NCBI GenBank assembly: GCA_021811005.1
Contig: JAJZPY010000118.1
Coordinates: 1 to 5,950 of the forward strand
DNA length: 5,950 bases
DNA from: Pseudomonadota bacterium
Lineage (GTDB): Bacteria; Pseudomonadota; Gammaproteobacteria; Burkholderiales; Ferrovaceae
Direction: 5' to 3'
The translations under genes and the position numbers were made by a program. The notes below the pieces were generated by a model, which made no database searches, was not told the DNA's origin, and worked only from the letters and a program-made list of their open reading frames with translations. Below are positions 1 to 5,950 of the stretch, piece by piece (within the stretch, counting starts at the first letter, position 1; each line of letters starts with the position of its first letter).

Positions 1-757
1 CCGCGTCCACGCTGGCGGCATCGTAGTTGGTGGTTTTGCCGCCGCGCAGGATGACATGGCAATCCTCGTTGCCATTGGTGGCCACAATGGCCGAATGGCC
101 GGCCTTGGTGACGGACAGGAAATGGTGCGGCTGCTGGGCGGCCCGGATGGCGTCCACCGCGATCCGCAGGTTGCCGTCCGTTCCGTTCTTGAAACCCACC
201 GGGCAGGACAGGCCCGAAGCCAGTTCGCGGTGCACCTGGCTTTCCGTGGTGCGTGCCCCGATCGCGCCCCAGCTGATGAGGTCGGCAAAATACTGGGGCG
301 TGATGAGGTCGAGAAACTCGGTGCCGGCCGGCATGCCCATGGCATTGATGTCGAGCAGCAGGCCGCGCGCGAGGCGCAGGCCTTCGTTGATGCGGAAGCT
401 GCCGTCCAGGTGGGGATCGTTGATCAACCCTTTCCAGCCCACGGTGGTGCGCGGCTTCTCGAAATACACGCGCATCACGATCAGCAGCTCGCCGGCCCAG
501 CGCTCCTTGACCGCCTTGAGCCGGGTGGCGTATTCCATCGCCGCTTTCGGATCATGAATCGAGCACGGGCCCACGACGACCAGCAGGCGATCGTCGGCGC
601 CGTGCAGAATGCGGTGAATTTGCTGACGGGTGTCGTACACCACCTGCGCGGCTTCTTCCGACATCGGGAATTCCCGCAACAGGTGGACCGGGGGCAGCAG
701 TTCCTTGATTTCGCGAACGCGAACGTCGTCGATTTTATGGGTAGGGGCAGTGGTCAT
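1..757 (-). CDS. aroG: 3-deoxy-7-phosphoheptulonate (DAHP) synthase, AroG-type, C-terminus cut off by window edge
   Basis: Type I DAHP synthase, which condenses phosphoenolpyruvate with erythrose 4-phosphate in the first step of the shikimate pathway, in the cytoplasm. The frame runs from ATG at 757-755 off the left edge, giving 252 residues; E. coli AroG has 350, so roughly 100 are missing. From memory the match to E. coli AroG is close and colinear with a +4 offset. Visible motifs are EIKELLPP near residue 16, GPCSIHD with the metal-binding Cys65, MRVYFEKPRTTVGWKGL with PEP-site Arg96 and Lys101, GARTTESQ with Arg169, GFKNGTDG with Lys190, and ILRGGK with Arg238. The other metal ligands (His, Glu, Asp of the C-terminal part) lie outside the window. 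Residues matching the E. coli Phe pocket (Asp10-Asp11, Pro154, Ser184, Ser215) favour the Phe-sensitive form over AroF or AroH. An AGGA at 767-770, nine bases upstream, supports the start. The gene lies 62 bases after tldD. Confidence 0.96.
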   Translation of the reverse strand, partial: MTTAPTHKIDDVRVREIKELLPPVHLLREFPMSEEAAQVVYDTRQQIHRILHGADDRLLVVVGPCSIHDPKAAMEYATRLKAVKERWAGELLIVMRVYFEKPRTTVGWKGLINDPHLDGSFRINEGLRLARGLLLDINAMGMPAGTEFLDLITPQYFADLISWGAIGARTTESQVHRELASGLSCPVGFKNGTDGNLRIAVDAIRAAQQPHHFLSVTKAGHSAIVATNGNEDCHVILRGGKTTNYDAASVDA

Positions 758-766
758 GGTCGGGAA

Positions 767-770
767 TCCT
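767..770 (-). promoter_or_regulatory. Ribosome binding site of the aroG-type gene
   Basis: AGGA on the minus strand lies nine bases before the ATG at 757-755. It supports this start, which also gives the N-terminus expected from AroG, with the conserved Asp-Asp pair at residues 10-11. Confidence 0.6.
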
Positions 771-819
771 GGCGCTCACGCAGCCGATTTCGTCAGTAAA
801 CCCGGTATTTTATCAAACC

Positions 820-2265
820 CTAGACCGTCCCGCCCACTGTCAATCCATCAACGCGCAGCGTGGGCTGGCCAACGCCCACGGGAACGCTCTGTCCTTCCTT
901 GCCGCACACGCCCACGCCGGGATCCAGCGCCATGTCGTTGCCGATCATGCTGACCCGCGTCAGGACGTCCGGACCATTGCCAATGAGGGTCGCCCCCTTG
1001 ACCGGATAGGCCAGCTTGCCGTTTTCGATCATCCAGGCTTCGGCCGCGGAAAAAACGAACTTGCCGCTCGTGATGTCCACCTGCCCGCCGCCGAAATTGA
1101 CGGCGTAAAGGCCGCGCTCCACCGACGCAATGATTTCCTGGGGATCGCGGTTGCCGTTGAGCATGTAGGTATTGGTCATGCGCGGCAGCGGAATATGGGC
1201 AAAAGACTCCCTGCGCCCGTTTCCGGTCAGCGGCATGCCCATGAGCCGGGCATTGAGGCTGTCCTGAATGTAGCCTTTGAGGATGCCATCTTCGATGAGG
1301 GTCGTGCACTGCGTCGGGTTGCCTTCATCGTCGAGATTGAGCGAGCCGCGCCGGCGCGCAATGGTGCCGTCATCCAGCACCGTGACTCCGGGAGCGGCCA
1401 CGCGCTCGCCAATGCGCCCGGCAAAGGCAGAAGTTCCCTTGCGATTGAAGTCGCCTTCCAGTCCGTGCCCGATGGCCTCATGCAGCAGGATGCCCGGCCA
1501 GCCGGATCCCAGCACCACCGTCATGGGTCCGGCCGGTGCCGGCCGTGCCTCGAGATTGGTGAGCGCCTGGTTCACGGCCTGGCGGGCATAGTCCTGCAGC
1601 ACGGCGTCCGTGAAATATTCGTAGCCAAAACGGCCGCCGCCGCCCGCCGAGCCCTGTTCGCGCTGTCCATCCCGCTCTGCGATGACTTGCAGGGAAACGC
1701 GCACCAGAGGCCGCACGTCCGCGCTCAGGCGCCCGTCGCTGCGGGCCACCAGCACCAGTTCGTATTCGCCGGCCAGCGAAGCCATGACCTGCGTCACGCC
1801 CGGATCGACGGCCCGGGCAAAGCGCTCCAGCCGCTCCAGCAAAGCCACTTTCTCGCTGTCCTGCAGTGTTTTCAGGGGATCGTGCGCCAGATAGAGCTGG
1901 GGCACTTCCGGCGTGACGCGCAGGACCTGTTGCCGGCCGCTCTGCCCGGCGCGGCCGATGGCGCGCGTGGCCTGGGCTGCCTGTTCGAGCGAATGCAGGT
2001 TTATTTCTTCGGAATAGGCAAAGGCGGTTTTTTCCCCGCTGAGGGCGCGCACCCCAACCCCCTGCTCGATGTGAAACGAGCCGGATTTCACCACGCCTTC
2101 TTCCAGGCTCCAGCCTTCCGCCCGGGAATACTGGAAGTAGAGGTCGGCGTAATCCACGTGATGGGTCAGGATATCGCCGAACACGCGGTCCAGGCTGGAA
2201 GGATCGAGTGCGTACGGCGTCAGTAAGGTGGCCTGGGCAAGCGCCAGTGCGTCTGGGGACATCAT
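820..2265 (-). CDS. tldD: TldD zinc metallopeptidase (PmbA/TldD family)
   Basis: TldD is the catalytic subunit of the TldD/TldE (PmbA) protease. In E. coli the heterodimer digests unfolded peptides and is needed for maturation of microcin B17 and turnover of the CcdA antitoxin; it acts in the cytoplasm. The product has 481 residues, the same length as E. coli TldD, and aligns with it from end to end from memory. The zinc site is intact: HEAIGHGLEGD with His262, Glu263 and His266, plus Cys454 in GVCGKEGQ. Other conserved stretches are DYADLYFQ near 38, GVGVRALSGEKT near 69, SGGGGRFGYE-like AGGGGRFGYE near 207, GNGRRES near 348, NFGGGQVDITSGKF near 390, and the C-terminal DGLTVGGT. No pmbA/tldE partner is present in this window; in other genomes it is usually unlinked. 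The start overlaps the stop of the upstream amidohydrolase gene (ATGA). A second in-frame ATG follows at once, at 2262-2260. The stop is TAG at 822-820. Confidence 0.97.
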   Translation of the reverse strand: MMSPDALALAQATLLTPYALDPSSLDRVFGDILTHHVDYADLYFQYSRAEGWSLEEGVVKSGSFHIEQGVGVRALSGEKTAFAYSEEINLHSLEQAAQATRAIGRAGQSGRQQVLRVTPEVPQLYLAHDPLKTLQDSEKVALLERLERFARAVDPGVTQVMASLAGEYELVLVARSDGRLSADVRPLVRVSLQVIAERDGQREQGSAGGGGRFGYEYFTDAVLQDYARQAVNQALTNLEARPAPAGPMTVVLGSGWPGILLHEAIGHGLEGDFNRKGTSAFAGRIGERVAAPGVTVLDDGTIARRRGSLNLDDEGNPTQCTTLIEDGILKGYIQDSLNARLMGMPLTGNGRRESFAHIPLPRMTNTYMLNGNRDPQEIIASVERGLYAVNFGGGQVDITSGKFVFSAAEAWMIENGKLAYPVKGATLIGNGPDVLTRVSMIGNDMALDPGVGVCGKEGQSVPVGVGQPTLRVDGLTVGGTV

Positions 2266-3170
2266 GCAGTTCCTGTCTTGGGTTTCTTGGGGGCCGGCAG
2301 GCCCACGGTGCGGTGCGCCAATGCCGGCAGGCTGGCGCGCAGGTCGGCCTGGTGGATCGGGTTGACGCCGGCAATCACCACGCCGGAGCCGCGCGGCAAC
2401 TGGTCCAGAATCACGCCCCAGGGGTCCACGATCATGGTGGACCCATGGGTTTCGCGGCCGTTCATGTGGTACCCGCCCTGGGCCGGCGCCACCACGTACG
2501 CCATGTTTTCAATGGCCCGGGCGCGAATCAGGGTTTCCCAGTGGGCACGCCCGGTCGTTTCGGTAAAAGCGGAAGGCACGAACAGGAGGTCCACCGGCCC
2601 CATGGCGCGGTAGAGCTCGGGAAAGCGCAGGTCGTAGCAGATGGAAAGGCCGAGCTTCCCGAAAGGGGTCTCCACCGTCACCACTTCGCTGCCCGGCTGG
2701 ATGGTGCGCGCTTCTTCATAGCGTTCCGCCCCGCGCTGAAAGCCGAACAGGTGAATCTTGTCGTAGCGCGCCACGCAATGCCCTTCACTGTCGTAAACCA
2801 GGCTGCTGTTGCGGATTTTTGCGGGGTCGGTGCTTTTGATGGGGGCGGATCCGCCAATGATCCAGACCCCGAAGCGCTTGGCCGTGCGCGCCAGGAACTC
2901 CTGGATGGGCCCCTTGCCGAACGGCTCGGCAATTTGCACCTTGTCGTTTTCATGCATGCCCATGATGGCGAAATATTCCGGCAGGGCCACCAGGGAAGCC
3001 CCCTGGTCGGCCGCCATCTTGATGAGCCGCTCCGCTTCGGACAAGTTGGCGTCAACCTGGGGCCCTGAAGCCATCTGGATGGCAGCCACCCTGAAACTTC
3101 CCGGCAAGGGGCGTGCTTTTCCGAAACCCGAATCGGATTTTCCGTCAGCCCTGGTTTCCGTCGATGCCAT
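2262..3170 (-). CDS. Carbon-nitrogen hydrolase of the Nit1/Nit2 branch, probable deaminated glutathione amidase
   Basis: A 302-residue member of the nitrilase superfamily. Its cytosolic relatives hydrolyse amide bonds of omega-amidated metabolites; the Nit1 and YbeM types remove deaminated glutathione, a side product of transaminases. The catalytic triad is complete: Glu65 in LPEYF, Lys138 in YDKIHLF, and Cys178 in SICYDLRFPELYR, the hallmark of the Nit1/Nit2 branch. Other family features are GRAHWETLIRARAIEN near 207, AQGGYHMNGRETHG near 230 and IVDPWG near 247. The hydrolase fold starts at about residue 26 (FRVAAIQM), leaving a polar 25-residue N-terminal extension; the C-terminus ends in a short Lys/Pro-rich tail. 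The ATG at 3170-3168 is supported by AGGAAA seven bases upstream. The gene follows yhdP by 42 bases and overlaps tldD by four, so it is probably in their operon. The exact substrate (deaminated glutathione, alpha-keto-amide or another amide) cannot be read from the sequence. Confidence 0.93.
   Translation of the reverse strand: MASTETRADGKSDSGFGKARPLPGSFRVAAIQMASGPQVDANLSEAERLIKMAADQGASLVALPEYFAIMGMHENDKVQIAEPFGKGPIQEFLARTAKRFGVWIIGGSAPIKSTDPAKIRNSSLVYDSEGHCVARYDKIHLFGFQRGAERYEEARTIQPGSEVVTVETPFGKLGLSICYDLRFPELYRAMGPVDLLFVPSAFTETTGRAHWETLIRARAIENMAYVVAPAQGGYHMNGRETHGSTMIVDPWGVILDQLPRGSGVVIAGVNPIHQADLRASLPALAHRTVGLPAPKKPKTGTA
2271..2275 (-). promoter_or_regulatory. Ribosome binding site of tldD, inside the upstream gene
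   Basis: CAGGA on the minus strand lies within the last codons of the amidohydrolase gene. It is five bases from the first tldD ATG (2265-2263) and eight from the second (2262-2260). The second spacing is nearer the usual optimum, so the two-codon choice cannot be settled by eye. The overlap with the upstream stop suggests translational coupling. Confidence 0.55.
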
Positions 3171-3175
3171 GTGGG

Positions 3176-3181
3176 TTTCCT
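3176..3181 (-). promoter_or_regulatory. Ribosome binding site of the Nit-type amidohydrolase gene
   Basis: AGGAAA on the minus strand, with its AGGA core seven bases before the ATG at 3170-3168, lies in the 42-base gap after yhdP. It supports the ATG start and therefore the 25-residue N-terminal extension. Possible internal starts at the TTG (residue 22) and GTG (residue 28) have no comparable site upstream. Confidence 0.6.
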
Positions 3182-3212
3182 GAAAAAATGTCTGTAGTCC
3201 TGATTGCCCGCT

Positions 3213-5950
3213 TCAACGCGCAGACTCAGCCGGCGGCGCGGAAGTTCCCAGCGGTTTGATCTGGGGGTCGTCCCAGCTGCCCTCAATACCGTATTCGTAA
3301 GTCAGCACCTTGTCGAGGGGGTTTTTCAGCAGTTTTTGCAGCAGGAACGAAGCCGCACCGGCCACCGGGCCGCCCAGCACCGTCGTCGCCAGCGAAACGC
3401 TGCCTCCCACGGCCGGAGAGACGCGCGCCGTGAGCGAACTCGTCTCTTCCATCAGGTTGATGGTTCCGGCAAGCATCACGCGCGCCGAAGGACCGGCCAT
3501 GTCGAAGTCCTGGGTTGAAAACAGTCCTTGCCGGGCAGCGATGTTGGCCGTCAGGGAGTCAAAAGCAAAGCCGTCCGAAAAAATATCGTGAAAATCGAGC
3601 GTAATGCGCCGGGGCAGCGTCTGCAAGCTCAGCAGCCCGATCAGGCGCCCTGCCCCGCCGGGCTCCACCTTGGAAAACTGGCCGTCGTGCAGGTCCACCG
3701 CAAACTGCCCGGCAAGCTGGGACAGCTTGAAGTCGTCCGGGTTGCCCGCCCAGTTCGCCTGGCCCCGCACATCGCCCTTGCCGCGGGAAATCATGTTGGG
3801 ATAGCCCGCATCCGCCAGAAAATTGCCCAGGTTGGATGCCTTGAGGTGAAGATTCAGCTGGGTTTGCGGCGTGGGCAGGGCAAGCCAGCGCCCGTCGCCT
3901 TCCAGGGTGGCGGAAGCCGATGCCAGGGAAAAACGTTCGATGCGCCAAACCATGCCTTCCCGCACCCCGGTCAGCTGCAACCGCCCGAAGGATTTGTTGC
4001 GCGCCCAAAACCGGTCGGCCACCAGATCGACCGAAGGCATGCGCTTGAGCTCATCCGGGTCCGAGGGGGCTTCCTTTCCTTTCTCTGCGTCCGGCAGGGG
4101 CGGCAGTATCAGCTTGGTGAAATGCGCACGGACGCGGCCCGTCCCCTCCGGAATCCAGGTCACTTCGCCATCCGCCTGGTCCCCGCGCACCTGGGCCAGC
4201 CAGTGGTCGCCTTCCAGGCTGGCCGTCAGCCGGTGCGAGCCCCAGGTCCTGCCGTCCCAGCGTACATCCTCGAAGGCGGCATTGATCCAGGTGACGGGAC
4301 CAAACAGGGCAGCATCCTGCCCACCACCACCGGCGTCAGCCAGCAAGGCTTTCCATTGGTCCAGATCGGCGTGCCGGAAGGTTCCGTTGACGCCAAATCC
4401 GTCGGACAGCGGCGCCACCGCCTCCCCACCGAGCGTGATGATGCCGCGCCGCGCCTGGTATCCGCCCTTGGGCAACACCGTGTAGCTGGTTTTGAAGCCG
4501 ATCCAGTTGGCCGCCACCGCGTTGATCCGCAAGACATTGCCTTCGGTTACGGCTGTCAGGCTGAGGGGCAATGGCGTCCCCGCGCTTTTCTGGAAAGGGG
4601 CCGGAAAACTGAGCGCCACGCCCGTCAGCGAAGAGGTCAGCACCGCCTGGGTTCGCGGCCCGTTGTCTTCGATGTGCAAACGCCATTCGGCCGTACCTTT
4701 GGCGTGGTCGGCCAGAAAGGGGTAGCCCAGCCGCCGCAGGCTCGCCATGGCCGCCTTTCCGCTCACGTCCGCCACGGTTTTGCCGCGCGACGACCCGGTC
4801 ACCACCAGTTTGGCCGGCTCCTGGAGCAAGATTGCGGTGCCATTGACCACCACGTCGTCATGCCCGGACTTCACGCGCAGGTGGCCATTCCAGGTCACGG
4901 GGCTGTCGAGCGCCTTGAGCAGGGTTGAAGGGTAGCGCCTGAGCAGGCTGGCCTGGGAAGTCTTTCCCGAGAACGCGATGTCCAGCGTGCCGTCCTTGAG
5001 CATGCTCATGTGCACCAGCGCCGGTTCGCCCAGGTAATTGGCCCGGGAATCGAACCGGATGTCGGTGCGCTTTTCGGAGAACACGAATTCCCCCTGCCAG
5101 GACTCCTTGCCGGAAACGTCCGCCAGCACGGGGTGGTGATAGACACCCAGCAGCTGGCTCATGTCGGCCGTGCCGCTGGCTTGCAGCCGGATGGCGCCGG
5201 AAGGCAGAGTGGACAGCTGGAACGCGGCGGGGCCGCCCAGCGCGGTTCCGGCAAGCCCCTGCGAAGACAAGGCCGATTCGGTGAACAGCAAATGCCCCTG
5301 GACGTGGGTCAGCGGCGGAATGCCGGCGTCACCGTCATCGATGCCCGCATCCAGAAATTGATAGTCTCCCTTGACCTTGGTGTCCGCGGGACGACTGAGC
5401 GGAATCTCGAGCCCCAGGAGCAGATGCCCGTTCCCTGCCCCCTGGATGTCGTCCGTGAACTGGCGCAGGTAGCCCCTCACCGGGCTGTGGGCGATGAAGT
5501 CGAGCCCGTCGCGCACCGTGCCATCCACCTCGCCGGAAATCGACAATTGCTGGTTGTCCACCGTGAGATCCGGAATGCGCGCCTGGACGGTCTTGATGCG
5601 GGAACCCAGAATCTGGCCGGCCGTGGCTTGCACCAGCAGTTCGCCGCCGTGGATCTGGACATTGGCCTGAAGGGCCGTGATCGCCGGCCACGCCGGGTCA
5701 TAGCGCAGCACGCCATCGCTGACTTGCGCCGACAGCCGGAATTTCCCTCCTGCGTCCCCCACAAAGGGGAATTGCTGGAGGTTGCCTTTCACTTCAAAAG
5801 TCATGTGCTGGGCCTTGCCGCCCACCAGGGAGGCCTGCAGCCAGTTGCGCGCATCGGCCGAAACATCGAGGGGCAGGTAGCGCCAGACGGCCGCGGGCGT
5901 GGCACGCTGCAACTCGCCGTTCAAGTCAGCCTCCCCGGGCGCGCCAGCCT
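3213..5950 (-). CDS. yhdP: YhdP family protein (AsmA-like, phospholipid transport), N-terminus cut off by window edge
   Basis: YhdP is a large AsmA-like protein anchored in the inner membrane that spans the periplasm; in E. coli, YhdP, TamB and YdbH together move phospholipids to the outer membrane. The frame is open to the right edge, giving 911 residues down to TGA at 3215-3213; E. coli YhdP has about 1266, so the N-terminal anchor and roughly the first quarter are missing. A TTG at 5924-5922 lies in this frame but is not a believable start, since reading continues upstream without a stop. Visible features are YLPLDV and FPFVGD in the DUF3971-type part (about 5780-5890), LSFPAPFQKSAGTPLPL (about 4565-4615), a repeated AsmA-like pattern around PSVDLVADRF and FGRLQLTGVREG (about 3955-4045), and the family's most conserved block, PGGAGRLIGLLSLQTLPRR with LDFHDIFSDGFAFDS (about 3555-3665). 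The C-terminal end has GGPVAGAASFLLQKLL and YGIEGSWDDPQI. The composition suits long amphipathic beta structure; I see no membrane helix. It lies first of the visible genes and 42 bases before the amidohydrolase. Confidence 0.93.
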   Translation of the reverse strand, partial: AGAPGEADLNGELQRATPAAVWRYLPLDVSADARNWLQASLVGGKAQHMTFEVKGNLQQFPFVGDAGGKFRLSAQVSDGVLRYDPAWPAITALQANVQIHGGELLVQATAGQILGSRIKTVQARIPDLTVDNQQLSISGEVDGTVRDGLDFIAHSPVRGYLRQFTDDIQGAGNGHLLLGLEIPLSRPADTKVKGDYQFLDAGIDDGDAGIPPLTHVQGHLLFTESALSSQGLAGTALGGPAAFQLSTLPSGAIRLQASGTADMSQLLGVYHHPVLADVSGKESWQGEFVFSEKRTDIRFDSRANYLGEPALVHMSMLKDGTLDIAFSGKTSQASLLRRYPSTLLKALDSPVTWNGHLRVKSGHDDVVVNGTAILLQEPAKLVVTGSSRGKTVADVSGKAAMASLRRLGYPFLADHAKGTAEWRLHIEDNGPRTQAVLTSSLTGVALSFPAPFQKSAGTPLPLSLTAVTEGNVLRINAVAANWIGFKTSYTVLPKGGYQARRGIITLGGEAVAPLSDGFGVNGTFRHADLDQWKALLADAGGGGQDAALFGPVTWINAAFEDVRWDGRTWGSHRLTASLEGDHWLAQVRGDQADGEVTWIPEGTGRVRAHFTKLILPPLPDAEKGKEAPSDPDELKRMPSVDLVADRFWARNKSFGRLQLTGVREGMVWRIERFSLASASATLEGDGRWLALPTPQTQLNLHLKASNLGNFLADAGYPNMISRGKGDVRGQANWAGNPDDFKLSQLAGQFAVDLHDGQFSKVEPGGAGRLIGLLSLQTLPRRITLDFHDIFSDGFAFDSLTANIAARQGLFSTQDFDMAGPSARVMLAGTINLMEETSSLTARVSPAVGGSVSLATTVLGGPVAGAASFLLQKLLKNPLDKVLTYEYGIEGSWDDPQIKPLGTSAPPAESAR

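Noticed and set aside
56..799. Open frames on the plus strand at the left edge (27-557 and 56-799)
   Set aside because: They are antisense to the aroG-type gene, which is confirmed by active-site motifs along its whole visible length.
758..819. Terminator, attenuator or leader peptide between tldD and the aroG-type gene
   Set aside because: The 62-base gap has no GC-rich hairpin followed by T residues and no small reading frame with clustered aromatic codons; only a three-pair stem around 770-785 was seen.
1195..2226. A 343-codon open frame on the plus strand, opposite tldD
   Set aside because: It is antisense to tldD, whose length and motifs match the family throughout. The translation has no recognisable motif and the skewed composition of a shadow frame.
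3171..3212. Possible terminator between yhdP and the amidohydrolase (a TTTTTT run on the minus strand)
   Set aside because: No stable inverted repeat precedes the T run, and the gap is short and holds the ribosome binding site of the next gene.
3528..4928. A 466-codon open frame on the plus strand, opposite yhdP
   Set aside because: It lies entirely antisense to the strongly supported YhdP frame, in GC-rich DNA where such shadow frames are common. The translation is rich in Arg, Gln, Gly and Pro and shows no recognisable domain.
5922..5924. TTG as the start codon of the yhdP-type gene
   Set aside because: The frame stays open upstream to the window edge, and the visible protein begins in the middle of the family's sequence without the N-terminal membrane anchor. 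The gene clearly continues beyond the window.

Overview
This is an ordinary chromosomal window carrying core genes, all on the minus strand and transcribed from right to left. In transcription order they are a yhdP-type AsmA-like protein (5' end beyond the right edge), a Nit1/Nit2-type amidohydrolase, the metallopeptidase tldD, and an aroG-type DAHP synthase (3' end beyond the left edge). The DNA is GC-rich. The genes are tightly packed: gaps of 42 and 62 bases, and a 4-base ATGA overlap between the amidohydrolase and tldD. I see no RNA gene, mobile element, CRISPR array or long non-coding stretch.

The gene set and order suggest a Gram-negative proteobacterium, most likely a betaproteobacterium. 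YhdP and TldD are proteobacterial families, and yhdP lies directly upstream of tldD in Escherichia coli. The version with a Nit-type gene between them and a DAHP synthase after tldD matches my recollection of betaproteobacterial genomes. That placement is inference from memory, not from a search.

Right part (3213-5950): 911 C-terminal residues of a YhdP-family envelope protein, ending in the very conserved C-terminal AsmA-like block. Middle (2262-3170): a complete 302-residue nitrilase-superfamily enzyme with an intact Glu-Lys-Cys triad, probably a deaminated-glutathione amidase or similar repair enzyme. Next (820-2265): a complete 481-residue TldD with the HExxxH motif and the distal Cys of the zinc site. 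Left part (1-757): the N-terminal 252 residues of a type I DAHP synthase, closest to the Phe-sensitive AroG form.

The first three genes look like one transcription unit, with coupled translation of the amidohydrolase and tldD. The aroG-type gene follows after 62 bases with no visible terminator, so it may be read through or have its own start. The products do not form an obvious single pathway: envelope lipid transport, metabolite repair, peptide processing and entry into aromatic biosynthesis. I found no convincing undescribed system. The points worth a second look are the gene neighbourhood, the tandem start codons of tldD, and the predicted effector specificity of the DAHP synthase.
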